Assembly (NCBI GenBank): GCA_017410195.1
Contig: JAFQRF010000007.1
Location: forward strand, 1-54,258
Direction: 5' to 3'
Length of the DNA: 54,258 bases
From: Clostridia bacterium
GTDB taxonomy: Bacteria; Bacillota; Clostridia; Oscillospirales; Acutalibacteraceae
Shown here: positions 17,625 to 27,238 of the stretch, piece by piece
Layout of the letters: each line of letters begins with the position of its first letter
Numbering within the stretch: the first letter of the stretch is position 1
Notes under the pieces: model-generated
The model's database searches: none
Told to the model about the DNA's origin: nothing
Seen by the model: only the letters and a program-made list of their open reading frames with translations
Program-made: the position numbers and the translations under genes

Positions 17625-17631
17625 TTGACAA
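17603..17631 (-). promoter_or_regulatory. Promoter of GH4 gene
   Basis: On the minus strand, TTGTCA (17631-17626) and TATATT (17608-17603) are separated by 17 bases, just before the ribosome site. Confidence 0.65.
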
Positions 17632-17746
17632 TAGGAAAATCAATTATTTTAATGTAATAAAATTATAAATAATACTTGTAATTTGCATACAAAGTATTTA
17701 TAATAATAGTGTTATAATAGGATAGTTATGGTCGGGCAGTATTTTT

Positions 17747-17932
17747 TAAATGCAAAATGCAAAGTGCAGAATGCAGAGTTAAGGATAGGCTCCGCCTATG
17801 ACCGAATTTATAACAACTATTCTTCCGTTTTTGCGGAGCAATATATAATCGGAGCGAAGCGACCCTTCGTTCTGCATTCTGCGTTCTGAACTCTGCACTC
17901 AAAAATCGTTCCTTAATTTTGCACTTAAAAGT
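17747..17932. repeat. Palindromic repeat mosaic upstream of FGGY kinase
   Basis: The gap 17572-18022 has no gene apart from the GH4 promoter. The left part (AAAATGCAAAGTGCAGAATG) and right part (CTGCATTCTGCGTTCTGAAC) are approximate inverted copies around a core with GGAGCGAAGCGACCC. This is the same module as at 36.6 kb and 48.5 kb. A TATAAT at 17979-17984 may be the -10 of the kinase gene. Confidence 0.6.
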
Positions 17933-18022
17933 TTACTTTTTCTTAAAATTCCGTTAATTAAATCAGTTTCAAACAATATATAATTAAAATGATGCTTTGC
18001 ATCTCAATTCAGGAGGGAAATC

Positions 18023-19621
18023 ATGACAAAAAAATACGTTATTTCCTACGACATAGGAACTACGGGCGTTAAAACCTGCCTTTTCGGTATCGGCGACGAA
18101 ATAACCCTCATAAGTGCGGCAATGGAGGGCTATAAGCTCTATATTCTGCCCGACGGCGGAGCAGAGCAGGACCCCGACGAATGGTGGGCAGCTCTCTGCT
18201 CAACAACAAAGACCGTCTTTGAAAAGTGCGACATCAAACCCTCTCAGGTTGAAGGCATATCCTTCTGCTCACAGATGCAGGGTCTTGTTCTTGTTGATAA
18301 AGACGGCAAGCCCGTCCACAGAGCCTTCAGCTACATGGACCAGCGTGCAAAGAAGCAGATCAAAGACGGCATTGCAAACGGAATTCAGATTGCGGGCGCC
18401 AACATCTTCAAGCTCATTCCCTCGCTCATCATCACCGGCGCTGTTTCCGCAAGCGTTAAGGACCCCGTCTGGAAATATAACTGGGTCAAGGAAAACGAAC
18501 CCGAAAACTTCAAAAGAGTACATAAATGGCTCGACGTTAAGGAATACTTAATCAGCCGCATGACCGACCGATTCGTTATGACAAGAGATTCTGCCTTCGG
18601 CACTCTTCTCTATGACCTTCGCAAGGGACATGAGGACTGGAGTAAGACAATCTGCAAACTTCTCGGCGTTAATCCCGACCATCTTGCCGAAATCGTTGAC
18701 TGCACGGATAAGGTCGGCGGTCTGACGGTCAAGGCGGCATCTGAGCTCGGGCTTGAACCCGGAACTGCCGTTTTCGGCGGCGGCGGCGATGCATCGCTCA
18801 TCGGTGTCGGTGCAGGCAGCGTTGAGCTTGGCGAAACACATATCTACAACGGTACCTCGGGCTGGGTTTCAACCGTCTGCGAAAAGAGCGTTGTTGATGC
18901 ATCGGCAATGATTGCCGCCATCATCGGCGCACAGAAGGACAGCTTCAACTACTTTGCCGAGCTTGAAACCGCTGGCAAGTGCCTTGAATGGGTTAAAGAC
19001 CATCTCGCACTTGACGAAATCGGTATTTTCCTCGAAAAAACCGACGTTGTTCAGTCCACCGAAACCGTTTACACCAGCCTTTACGACTACCTTTCAAAGG
19101 TTGTTGACGAAATCCCCGCAGGCAGCGGCGGTGTTATCTTCACCCCATGGCTTCACGGCAACCGCTGCCCGTTTGAAGACCCCAACGCAAGGGGAATGTT
19201 CTTCAATATGAGCCTCGATACCGGCAAAACCGAGCTTATCCGCTCCGTTCTCGAAGGCGTTTGCATGCACATGCGCTGGTTCCTCGAAACGCAGGATAAG
19301 AAGGTCAAAACCTCAAGCGTTGTACGCTTTGTCGGCGGCGGTGCGCTCTCCGACGTAACATGTCAGATTCTTGCCGACGTTACCGGCAGAACCGTTGAAA
19401 CCGTTGACAGTCCTCAGAACGTAGGCGCAGTCGGTGCGGCGGTTATTATGGCAGTCGGTCTCGGTATTATTGACGATGTTTCCCACGCAAAACGACTCAT
19501 CCCCGCAAAGAAAACCTTCATTCCCAACGAGAAAAATAAAGAGGTTTACGACCGCAACTACGAGGTTTATAAAACTCTTTACAAAAATAACAAAAAAGCG
19601 TTCGCTGCCCTCAACGGCTGA
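18023..19621 (+). CDS. FGGY-family carbohydrate kinase (xylulokinase-like)
   Basis: A 532-residue ATP-dependent sugar kinase of the FGGY family. The N-terminal phosphate motif is SYDIGTTGVKTCLF, followed by EQDPDEWW and SFCSQMQGLV. The C-terminal half has NGTSGWVS, RFVGGGALSDV and TVDSPQNVGAVGAA, all typical of this family. Length is close to xylulokinase. It phosphorylates a pentose or related sugar, precise substrate unknown. It is preceded by AGGAGGG at a good spacing and a TATAAT box. It may work with the nearby GH4 and transporter genes (inference). Confidence 0.87.
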   Translation: MTKKYVISYDIGTTGVKTCLFGIGDEITLISAAMEGYKLYILPDGGAEQDPDEWWAALCSTTKTVFEKCDIKPSQVEGISFCSQMQGLVLVDKDGKPVHRAFSYMDQRAKKQIKDGIANGIQIAGANIFKLIPSLIITGAVSASVKDPVWKYNWVKENEPENFKRVHKWLDVKEYLISRMTDRFVMTRDSAFGTLLYDLRKGHEDWSKTICKLLGVNPDHLAEIVDCTDKVGGLTVKAASELGLEPGTAVFGGGGDASLIGVGAGSVELGETHIYNGTSGWVSTVCEKSVVDASAMIAAIIGAQKDSFNYFAELETAGKCLEWVKDHLALDEIGIFLEKTDVVQSTETVYTSLYDYLSKVVDEIPAGSGGVIFTPWLHGNRCPFEDPNARGMFFNMSLDTGKTELIRSVLEGVCMHMRWFLETQDKKVKTSSVVRFVGGGALSDVTCQILADVTGRTVETVDSPQNVGAVGAAVIMAVGLGIIDDVSHAKRLIPAKKTFIPNEKNKEVYDRNYEVYKTLYKNNKKAFAALNG

Positions 19622-19650
19622 GATACGCAAACATGAAAGGACTATTCACC

Positions 19651-20337
19651 ATGAAAAAATATCTTGCTCTCATTCTCACATTCGTTCTCATTCTCACCTG
19701 TTTTGCAGCCTGCAAGCCCTCGGTTAAGGACGGCACGGTTGTTACCGAATTCGGCGGCAAGCAGCATGCAGCCGTAACCGAAGCTGACGGCGGAGTCAAG
19801 AGAGATGAAGCCGGCAACCTTATTGTTCTCGTTACAGATGAGGACGGCAGAAACGTTAAGGGTGATAACGGCGAATATAAGACAAATCCCGTTGCTATCG
19901 ACCATGCACTTGTTATCGGCAACACAATCGAAATGCCCGAATATTCAATTCAGATTCCCGAAGGCTGGTCAAACAGCGTAAGCTTCGAAAGCCTTGTTAT
20001 CAAAAGAGATAACACCGCAGATACACTCACAATTTCTGTTGTTAAGGATAAAACTCTTGCCGAGGTTTCAAAAGAGCGTTCATCTGTTATTTCTCTGACC
20101 AATTCAAACTATGAAAACGTTGTTACCGAAACAAAATCCGTCACCATCGGCGAAAAGGAAGCAACCCTCTTCTCGGCATTCGTTCCAGATGCAAACGGCG
20201 CACAGGTTTACCTTTGCTACATTCTTTTTGAACACGCAGGCAATGTTTATTCCTGCATGCTCAACTCAAACACAGATATTTCAGCAACAATTCCCGAAAT
20301 CACCGAAATCCTCGGCACAATCAAATTTGTCAGATAA
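19651..20337 (+). CDS. Lipoprotein with PsbP/DcrB-like domain
   Basis: A 228-residue protein with a lipoprotein signal peptide: MKKYLALILTFVLILTCFAAC, cleavage before the cysteine at about residue 21. After a short polar linker the domain around MPEYSIQIPEGWSNS to the end resembles the PsbP/DcrB-like fold seen in many secreted lipoproteins. I prefer ATG 19651, preceded by AAAGGA; an upstream ATG at 19633 lacks a ribosome site. It lies between the FGGY kinase and mreB on the same strand. Role unknown. Confidence 0.8.
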   Translation: MKKYLALILTFVLILTCFAACKPSVKDGTVVTEFGGKQHAAVTEADGGVKRDEAGNLIVLVTDEDGRNVKGDNGEYKTNPVAIDHALVIGNTIEMPEYSIQIPEGWSNSVSFESLVIKRDNTADTLTISVVKDKTLAEVSKERSSVISLTNSNYENVVTETKSVTIGEKEATLFSAFVPDANGAQVYLCYILFEHAGNVYSCMLNSNTDISATIPEITEILGTIKFVR

Positions 20338-20359
20338 ATGTTTCTAAGGAGATAAAAAA

Positions 20360-21376
20360 ATGCTTTTTACACAAGATATCGGTATAGATTTAGGCACTGC
20401 CAACACCCTTGTTTTCGTCAAGGGCAAGGGCATAGTTATCCGCGAGCCTTCCGTTGTTGCGGTTGACCAGAAAAGCAATCCGCCCAGAGTTGTTGCAGTC
20501 GGAAGCGAAGCGAAGGAAATGATAGGCAGAACTCCCGGCTCAATCACGGCTGTACGTCCTCTCAAGGACGGCGTTATTGCCGATTTCGAAATTACAGCCG
20601 AAATGATTGCCGCTTTCATCAAAAGAACAACCAAAAGGTCGCCCTTCTCGAGAATCAGAGTTCTTATCTGCATTCCTTCGGGCGTTACCGAGGTTGAAAG
20701 AAAGGCTGTTTATGATGCAGCAAAAAGCGCAGGCGCAAAATACGTCAGCCTCATTGAAGAACCCATGGCAGCAGCTATCGGTGCGGGTCTTCCCGTAAGC
20801 GAAGCGACCGGAAGCATGGTTGTTGACATCGGCGGCGGTACGGCAGAGGTTGCCGTTATCTCGCTCGGCGATGTTGTTACCGCAAACTCCGCAAGGGTTG
20901 CAGGCGATAATTTTGATGAAGCCATTATTTCTTACATTAAGAAAAAATATAATCTTCTTATCGGTGAAAGAACTGCTGAGGATATCAAAATCAAAATCGG
21001 CTCGGCTTATCCTTACGAGGGCGAAGGCACAATCAACATCAAGGGCAGAAACCTCATGGACGGTCTTCCCAAGAATGTTGATATCACAAGCGAAGAAATC
21101 CGCGAAGCACTTGCAGACCCCGTTTCACAGATTGTTGACTCGGTTAAATCCACTCTCGAAAAGACTCCCCCCGAGCTTGCCGCAGATATCATCGACCACG
21201 GCATAATGCTCACAGGCGGCGGCGCTCTTCTCAGAGGTCTTGACAAGCTTATTTCCGCAGAAACAAAAATCCCCGTTCTCATCGCAACCAATCCTCTTGA
21301 CTGCGTTGCCGACGGCACAGGCATCTGCCTTGAAAACGACAGCCTTAACATCACGGGCAATAAGAAATATATCTAA
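20360..21376 (+). CDS. mreB: Rod shape-determining protein MreB
   Basis: A 338-residue actin homologue that forms membrane-associated filaments and directs lateral wall synthesis. It has the phosphate-1 motif [15 protein letters not shown], the phosphate-2 motif [14 protein letters not shown], and the adenosine motif [12 protein letters not shown]. Length fits the family. It starts at ATG 20360 behind AAGGAG and is the first of mreB-mreC-mreD-mrdA-minD. Confidence 0.96.
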   Translation: MLFTQDIGIDLGTANTLVFVKGKGIVIREPSVVAVDQKSNPPRVVAVGSEAKEMIGRTPGSITAVRPLKDGVIADFEITAEMIAAFIKRTTKRSPFSRIRVLICIPSGVTEVERKAVYDAAKSAGAKYVSLIEEPMAAAIGAGLPVSEATGSMVVDIGGGTAEVAVISLGDVVTANSARVAGDNFDEAIISYIKKKYNLLIGERTAEDIKIKIGSAYPYEGEGTINIKGRNLMDGLPKNVDITSEEIREALADPVSQIVDSVKSTLEKTPPELAADIIDHGIMLTGGGALLRGLDKLISAETKIPVLIATNPLDCVADGTGICLENDSLNITGNKKYI

Positions 21377-21398
21377 TTCACCTTAAAGGAGTTATACG

Positions 21399-22241
21399 AT
21401 GATCCGCTTTCTGAAAAGCACGGCATTCAAAATATTTGCGGTTGTTGCCGCAGCGCTTCTTGCAGGCTCGGTTTTTGCCGTTCTTTCAAGGAGCGGTTCG
21501 TCGCCGCTGACGAGCGTAACAAGCTTCGTTTTCGGTCCTGTATCAAGGCTGTCATCTTATGTTGCATCGGAATTTTCAAAAATTCCCGTTTCATTCAAGT
21601 CCTCGTCAACCCTTACAAAAGAGGTTGATGCTCTTAAAAAGCAGGTTGATACACTCACCGAACAGCTTGTTGAGCTTGAACAGCTCCGCAACAAAAACGC
21701 TCTTTATCAGGAATTCCTCGGAATAAAGGAAGAACATACCGACTATGTTTTTGCCGAAGCGGCAATTATCGGCAGGGATGCTGCGGATAATCTCGGCACC
21801 TTCACCCTCAACAAAGGCTCGCTGAATGATATCAGCGTCAACGATCCCGTTATTTACGGCAAATATATCGTCGGTGTTGTTGCATCCGTAACTCCGACTC
21901 AATGCACAGTCAATACGATTCTCAATCCCAAGGTCAATGTCAGCGCTTATGAGGTCAGAACACGTGACCTCGGCTTTGTGACATCGACGGTCGCTCTTGC
22001 AAAAGAGGGTCATTGCCACATGCCGGGTCTTTCGTCCTCAACTGCCGTCACCGCAGGCGGAATTGTCTGCACTTCGGGCGTCGGAGGTATTTTTCCGCGT
22101 GACCTGATTATCGGCAATATCGTTGATGTTGTTGACGGCTCGGTCGATATCTCCGCAAGTGCGATTATCGAACCCGGCATTGATTTCGGCGAAATCACCG
22201 ATGTTTTCATCATCACATCCTTTGACGGACAGACAGAGTAA
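21399..22241 (+). CDS. mreC: Rod shape-determining protein MreC
   Basis: A 280-residue MreC. It has one membrane helix (about 9-28), a coiled-coil (about 65-110: EVDALKKQVDTLTEQLVELEQ), and the extracytoplasmic beta domain (GTFTLNKGSLNDISVNDPVI, VCTSGVGGIFPRDLIIG). MreC links MreB to the elongation enzymes. It begins behind AAAGGAG. It is separated from mreD by a repeat element rather than the usual close spacing. Confidence 0.93.
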   Translation: MIRFLKSTAFKIFAVVAAALLAGSVFAVLSRSGSSPLTSVTSFVFGPVSRLSSYVASEFSKIPVSFKSSSTLTKEVDALKKQVDTLTEQLVELEQLRNKNALYQEFLGIKEEHTDYVFAEAAIIGRDAADNLGTFTLNKGSLNDISVNDPVIYGKYIVGVVASVTPTQCTVNTILNPKVNVSAYEVRTRDLGFVTSTVALAKEGHCHMPGLSSSTAVTAGGIVCTSGVGGIFPRDLIIGNIVDVVDGSVDISASAIIEPGIDFGEITDVFIITSFDGQTE

Positions 22242-22245
22242 AATA

Positions 22246-22352
22246 AAGAATTAAAAATGAATAATGAATAATTACGGGCACAAAGTGCGAGGGGTTCTTA
22301 TATTTTAGCGTCGCAGACCCTTTATTTTTCATTCTTCATTCTTCATTTTTCA
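22246..22352. repeat. AT-rich inverted-repeat element between mreC and mreD
   Basis: Imperfect complementary arms (AAAAATGAATAATGAATAAT and ATTTTTCATTCTTCATTC) flank a core containing GCGTCGCAGACCCTTT. Similar elements with the same GTCGCAGACCC core lie at 41386-41500 and 43155-43465. Confidence 0.72.
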
Positions 22353-22364
22353 TTTGAAAAAATT

Positions 22365-22883
22365 ATGACACTTGAATCACACCGCAAAAAGTTGATATTG
22401 CGCAGGATATGCCTTGCACTGATTCTGCTGCTGATTTCCGTTATTCAGAATACCGACGGATTTTTTCCGCAGATTTTCGGCGTCAGGGCTTTGTTGCTTA
22501 TACCCTTCGTTGTCTGCATATCAATGTTTGAGCGTGATATCGTCGGATTGCTTCTCGGTCTTTTTGCCGGCGCACTCTGGGATATTTTTGCCTCGGGCGG
22601 CAGCTTCAATGCTCTGTTTTTAACCGCCGTCGGCTTTATCTGCGGCACGCTTATCAATACCATCATGCGCAATAACGTTGTTACGGCATTTATTCTTTCG
22701 TTCATTTCAACCGTTATTTATAATATTTGTTACTGGCTTTTCCATTATATTTTCGACGGACTGGACAGCGCAGCCTACATGCTCCTGCGCTATTATCTGC
22801 CCTCAATTGCTTACACGGTCGTTCTTGTTCCGCTTATTTTTATAATTGTCCGCTCGGTTGAGAAAAAATTCTCGGAGGAGTAA
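22365..22883 (+). CDS. mreD: Rod shape-determining protein MreD
   Basis: A 172-residue very hydrophobic protein with about five membrane segments, in the expected position between mreC and the PBP2 gene. Sequence is poorly conserved in this family, so the call rests mainly on context, length and hydrophobicity. No strong ribosome site is seen before ATG 22365, perhaps because a repeat element abuts the gene. It would interact with MreC and the PBP2/RodA synthase. Confidence 0.85.
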   Translation: MTLESHRKKLILRRICLALILLLISVIQNTDGFFPQIFGVRALLLIPFVVCISMFERDIVGLLLGLFAGALWDIFASGGSFNALFLTAVGFICGTLINTIMRNNVVTAFILSFISTVIYNICYWLFHYIFDGLDSAAYMLLRYYLPSIAYTVVLVPLIFIIVRSVEKKFSEE

Positions 22884-22909
22884 TAAAACATTCAAAAGGA
22901 GGTAATTTC

Positions 22910-24961
22910 ATGCACACTAAAATAACCGCAAAAAGGCGGATTATTTCCGTTGTTGCACTTCTTGCCTTCCTTGTTTTTTTTGCCTTCGACCTTGTTAAAA
23001 TCCAGATAATCGACGGCGAAAAATATGATGCCGCAAGCTCTTCCGTATCGGCAAGCACCGCTCCGATTTCCGCTGCAAGAGGTGAAATCGTTGATGAGCA
23101 GGGCAAGCCGCTTGTTTATAACGACCAGGGCTACTCAGTCATTTTTGATGCGGCTTATTTTCCTTCTTCGAACGATAACGCACGCAGAAACGAGATAATC
23201 CACTCACTTATTCAGCTTTTCGAGGGAAATTCTCTTGAATGGACCGATAATCTTCCCCTTATATTTGACGAAAACGGCGCAATTGCCTTCAAGGCGGACA
23301 GTGAAAAAGAAATCAAAGAGATGAAGAGCAGGGACATGCTCAGGCTCAATGACTACGCAACCGCTCAGAACTGCTTTGATGCGCTGATTGACCGCTATGA
23401 GCTTGAAAATTACTCAGCTCAGGACGCAAGAAAGATTTCTTCCGTGCGTTATGAGATGGAGAGAATATATTTTCGTATAGGAAACCCCTATACCTTTGCG
23501 CTTGACGTACCCGAAGAAATAATCGCCAAAATCAAGGAAAACAGCGGCTATTTTCAGGGCGTTGACGTTCAGGTTGTACCCGTTCGCAAATATGCGGACG
23601 GGATGCTTGCCCCTCATATTCTCGGCAGAATCGGCGCAATTGATGCGGATGAATACGCCGAAAAGAAGGATGAAGGCTATAAAATCACCGATTCAATCGG
23701 CAAAAGCGGAATTGAATCCGCCATGGAAGAATATCTTAAGGGCATTGACGGTGAGGCAACCATTTACACCGACGGTGACGGCAACCGCACTACCGAGGTG
23801 ACAACCGAGCCTATTCACGGCAACACCGTTGTGCTTACGATAAATGCAGGTCTGCAGGAGGTCACCAACCGCGCACTTGAGCAGGCTCTCTGGGATTACG
23901 CAGGAACTCAGGGCAACATGGTTGAAAGTGCAGGTGCTGCGGTTGTTATCAACTGTAAAACGGGCGCAATCCTCGCCAGCACAACCTACCCGACCTACGA
24001 TATTTCAACCTACAGCGAAAATGTTGAAGCGCTCAACACCGCACCGGGTTCGCCTCTCTGGAACAGAGCGCTTCTCTCAACCTATGCAACGGGTTCAACA
24101 ATGAAGCCTTCCGTTGCAATCGCCGCTCTCGAAGAGGATATTATTGACACCGAATACACCTTTTACTGCAGCGGTTCTTATAATTATCTCGGTCAGCACT
24201 TCAAATGCGAGCAGTCGCACGACAGCAGATTTGTTGACGTTGTTCACGCAATCGATGAATCCTGCAACACCTTCTTCTACGAAGTCGGCAAAATGCTCGG
24301 AATTGAAAAAATGAACGAATACCGTACCCTTTTCGGTCTTGGTTCAAAGACGGGATGCGAGCTTGGCGAGGCTGCCGGAGTTCTTGACAGCCCTGAATAC
24401 CGTTCATCTCTCGGTCAGAGCTGGCTGCCGGGCTATACAATTCAGTCTGCCATCGGTCAGGCAGGCAATCTTTTCACTCCCATTCAGCTTGCAAACTACT
24501 GCGCCACCATTGCAAACGGCGGCATCAGATATAAAACTCACTTTGTCAAGTGCATCAAAAACTACGATTATTCGGGTACGGTTCTTGAAACAAAGCCCGA
24601 AATCGTTGCAGATACGGGCGTTTCAGCCGAAACACTCAATACCGTGAAGCAGGGCATGCTCGAAGTCGGTACAACGGGCTACTGCGCAAGATATTTTGCG
24701 CATCTTCCCGTTAAGGTTGCCGCAAAAACCGGTACTTCCCAGGAAATCCGTAAGCTTGACGGCGTTTCCGTTAAGATTAACAACGGCTTCCTTATTGCAT
24801 TTGCACCCTATGAAAATCCCGAAATTGCCGTTGCCGTCGTTGGCGAAGGCATGACCTCGGGTGCATTTGTCGCTCCCGTCGTTGCCGAAATTGTTGACTA
24901 CTACTTCGGTCAGAGCGATTCAATGGAGCTTTATCAGGCGGAAAATACTCTTATTCCTTAA
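22910..24961 (+). CDS. mrdA: Penicillin-binding protein 2 (elongation transpeptidase)
   Basis: A 683-residue class B PBP that cross-links peptidoglycan during elongation. It has a membrane anchor (about 11-30), a dimerisation domain, and a transpeptidase domain with SxxK S396-T-M-K399, SxN S451-C-N453 and KTG K606-T-G608. It starts behind AAAGGAGG. It follows mreBCD, but no rodA partner is in the window; rodA must be elsewhere. Confidence 0.93.
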   Translation: MHTKITAKRRIISVVALLAFLVFFAFDLVKIQIIDGEKYDAASSSVSASTAPISAARGEIVDEQGKPLVYNDQGYSVIFDAAYFPSSNDNARRNEIIHSLIQLFEGNSLEWTDNLPLIFDENGAIAFKADSEKEIKEMKSRDMLRLNDYATAQNCFDALIDRYELENYSAQDARKISSVRYEMERIYFRIGNPYTFALDVPEEIIAKIKENSGYFQGVDVQVVPVRKYADGMLAPHILGRIGAIDADEYAEKKDEGYKITDSIGKSGIESAMEEYLKGIDGEATIYTDGDGNRTTEVTTEPIHGNTVVLTINAGLQEVTNRALEQALWDYAGTQGNMVESAGAAVVINCKTGAILASTTYPTYDISTYSENVEALNTAPGSPLWNRALLSTYATGSTMKPSVAIAALEEDIIDTEYTFYCSGSYNYLGQHFKCEQSHDSRFVDVVHAIDESCNTFFYEVGKMLGIEKMNEYRTLFGLGSKTGCELGEAAGVLDSPEYRSSLGQSWLPGYTIQSAIGQAGNLFTPIQLANYCATIANGGIRYKTHFVKCIKNYDYSGTVLETKPEIVADTGVSAETLNTVKQGMLEVGTTGYCARYFAHLPVKVAAKTGTSQEIRKLDGVSVKINNGFLIAFAPYENPEIAVAVVGEGMTSGAFVAPVVAEIVDYYFGQSDSMELYQAENTLIP

Positions 24962-24976
24962 TTATAATCTATAATA

Positions 24977-25052
24977 TGTAGGGCGGCTTGCCCACAAGCC
25001 GCCGCGGATTCTGGTTGATTTTACGGCGGGATGTGGGCATCCCGCCCTACAC
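24977..25052. repeat. Pair of REP-like hairpins between mrdA and minD
   Basis: GGCGGCTTG/CAAGCCGCC (24977-25003) and GGCGGGATG/CATCCCGCC (25025-25052) flank about 20 bases. The same tandem pair occurs at 45218-45289. Confidence 0.8.
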
Positions 25053-25083
25053 AAAATCTTCATTTTCCAAAAGGAGAAACTAC

Positions 25084-25806
25084 ATGGTAGAAATCATTCT
25101 CATCGCCTCGGGTAAAGGCGGCTCGGGAAAATCAACATTCGTCAACGGAATATCGAATGCACTTGCCGACCTCGGCAAGAAAGTGCTTGCGGCTGATTGC
25201 GATATCGGTCTGCGTTCGCTTGACCTCATGTTCGGCGTGACCGAAAATGTTGTTTTTGACTGGGGCGACCTTCTGCTTGAAAGATGCAGCCGCGAGCAGG
25301 CTGTTATCAAGGGAAAAGTTGATTTTCTTGCCGCTCCCCGAAGCTTTGACGATGGCTTCACCCCCGAAAGTGTTTCGGAGCTTTTCCGTTCACTTGCGGA
25401 TGACTATGATTACATAATTCTTGATGCACCTGCAGGAATCGACAGGGGAATGCGTCTTGCCGCAAGCGCCGCAGACCGTGCAATCGTTGTTTCAACGGCG
25501 GACAGCATCTGCGTGAGAAGCTGTGCGAGAGCCTTTGACGAGCTTCGCAGACTCAACATTGAAGATACCCGACTTGTCATAAATATGTTTGAGGTCAAGC
25601 CTGCCTGCAAGCATAAGCTGCTCAACATTGACCAATGTATTGACGAAACAGGAGTTCAGCTTATCGGTGTTATTCCCAGGGATATCAACATCGGCTTCAG
25701 CTCCGTGACGGGCAAAGCTCCCGATGCCGATGCACCCTCATCGCTCGCATTCAACCGCATTGCCATGCGCATCACGGGCAAGCGAGTGCCGCTTATCTGC
25801 GAATAG
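25084..25806 (+). CDS. minD: MinD-like ParA/SIMIBI ATPase
   Basis: A 240-residue ATPase with the deviant Walker A SGKGGSGKSTF (K11 to S17), Walker A' region AADCDIGLRSLDLMFG and DYIILDAPAGIDRGM. These match MinD, which positions the division inhibitor at the membrane. ATG 25084 follows AAGGAG 25071-25076. MinC and MinE are not in this window. It directly precedes mnmE by nine bases, a junction between the shape operon and the mnm/par operon. The ending ITGKRVPLICE is not a convincing MinD amphipathic helix, so a related ParA-type function remains possible. Confidence 0.82.
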   Translation: MVEIILIASGKGGSGKSTFVNGISNALADLGKKVLAADCDIGLRSLDLMFGVTENVVFDWGDLLLERCSREQAVIKGKVDFLAAPRSFDDGFTPESVSELFRSLADDYDYIILDAPAGIDRGMRLAASAADRAIVVSTADSICVRSCARAFDELRRLNIEDTRLVINMFEVKPACKHKLLNIDQCIDETGVQLIGVIPRDINIGFSSVTGKAPDADAPSSLAFNRIAMRITGKRVPLICE

Positions 25807-25815
25807 GAGGCTGCC

Positions 25816-27183
25816 ATGGATAACAGAACAATTGCCGCCATTGCGACTCCGAATGCACCGGGCGGAATCGGCGTAATCCGAATTTCGGGCGAAAACGCAG
25901 TTGAAATTGCTGACAGAATTTTCAAGCCCGTCAGCGGAAAATCTCTTACCGAAAGCAAGGGCTACCGTGCGCATTTCGGCGATGTTTATTATAATAATGG
26001 AAAAATTGACGAGGCTGTCTGCCTCGTTTTTCGTGCACCCGCAAGCTATACGGGTGAGGATGTCGCCGAGATTTCGTGTCACGGCGGTCTGTTTGTAACA
26101 AAGCAGGTGCTTCGTGCCGTACTCGATGCAGGTGCAGCTCCTGCCGAAGCAGGCGAATTCACCAAGCGTGCCTTCCTCAACGGAAAAATTGACCTTGCCG
26201 CCGCAGAAAGCGTTATGTCGCTCATCGGCGCATCGGGCAAGCAGGCAGCAGCAGCCGCGCTCAACACTCTTGACGGCAACCTCAGCCGTGAAATCAGGGG
26301 AGTAGCGGATTCGATTATCGCAATCTGCGCATCTCTTGCCGCATGGGTTGACTATCCGGACGAGGATATTGAAGACACAAGCGCATCGGATATGCTTCCC
26401 GTTTTTGAATCTGCACAAAATTCTCTTAAGGAAATAATACGCCGCTACGACTGCGGTCGAGCTGTCACCGATGGAATTGATGCCGTCATCGTCGGCAGAC
26501 CCAACGTTGGCAAATCAACGCTGATGAACCTTCTTTCGGGATTTGAACGCTCAATCGTGACCGATATTGCGGGTACAACCCGTGACGTTGTTGAAGAAAA
26601 AATTGTTCTCGGTGAAATCATTATGAGGGTTGCCGATACGGCTGGAATCCGTGAAACCGAGAATGTTGTTGAGAATATAGGCGTCAATCTTGCGAAGCGA
26701 AGACTTGAACGTGCGGAGCTTGTGCTTGCCGTTTTTGACGGAAGCGAACCGCTGACCGACGACGACCTCGACATTATCAGCCAATGCGAATCAAAAAGAG
26801 CGGTTGCTCTTCTCAATAAATCCGACCTGCCTCTTGCGGCAGACAGAAAAATTATCGAAAATGCCTTTGCTCATTGCGTTGAGCTTTCAGCTTCAACGGG
26901 AGAGGGCAGGGGAGAACTTGAAAAGGCGGTTGCCGAAATTTTCAGAACCAACGAGTTCAACCCGAATGCTGCTTGTCTGACGAGCGAACGTCAGCGCCAA
27001 TGCTGTGTGAACGCACTCGCAAGCATCGAAGAGGCGATTAACGCAATTAACTGCGGAGTGACGCTTGATGCGGTCAACGTCTGCGCCGACTGCGCAATTG
27101 ATGCGCTCCTTCAACTTACGGGCGAAAAAGCAACCTCGGCAGTTGTTGATGAAGTTTTCTCCCGTTTCTGCGTTGGAAAATAA
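25816..27183 (+). CDS. mnmE: tRNA modification GTPase MnmE
   Basis: A 455-residue enzyme that with MnmG adds carboxymethylaminomethyl at the wobble uridine of some tRNAs. It has an N-terminal folate-binding domain and a G domain with GRPNVGKST (227-235), DIAGTTRD, DTAGIRETE and NKSD. The C-terminal CVGK matches the catalytic CxGK. It has the expected length. It is followed, unusually, by an inserted repeat and a secreted-protein gene before mnmG. Confidence 0.96.
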   Translation: MDNRTIAAIATPNAPGGIGVIRISGENAVEIADRIFKPVSGKSLTESKGYRAHFGDVYYNNGKIDEAVCLVFRAPASYTGEDVAEISCHGGLFVTKQVLRAVLDAGAAPAEAGEFTKRAFLNGKIDLAAAESVMSLIGASGKQAAAAALNTLDGNLSREIRGVADSIIAICASLAAWVDYPDEDIEDTSASDMLPVFESAQNSLKEIIRRYDCGRAVTDGIDAVIVGRPNVGKSTLMNLLSGFERSIVTDIAGTTRDVVEEKIVLGEIIMRVADTAGIRETENVVENIGVNLAKRRLERAELVLAVFDGSEPLTDDDLDIISQCESKRAVALLNKSDLPLAADRKIIENAFAHCVELSASTGEGRGELEKAVAEIFRTNEFNPNAACLTSERQRQCCVNALASIEEAINAINCGVTLDAVNVCADCAIDALLQLTGEKATSAVVDEVFSRFCVGK

Positions 27184-27238
27184 AAATTAAACATTTTTGT
27201 AGGAGCGATTCACGAATCGCCCGAATGCTGCGCATTCT

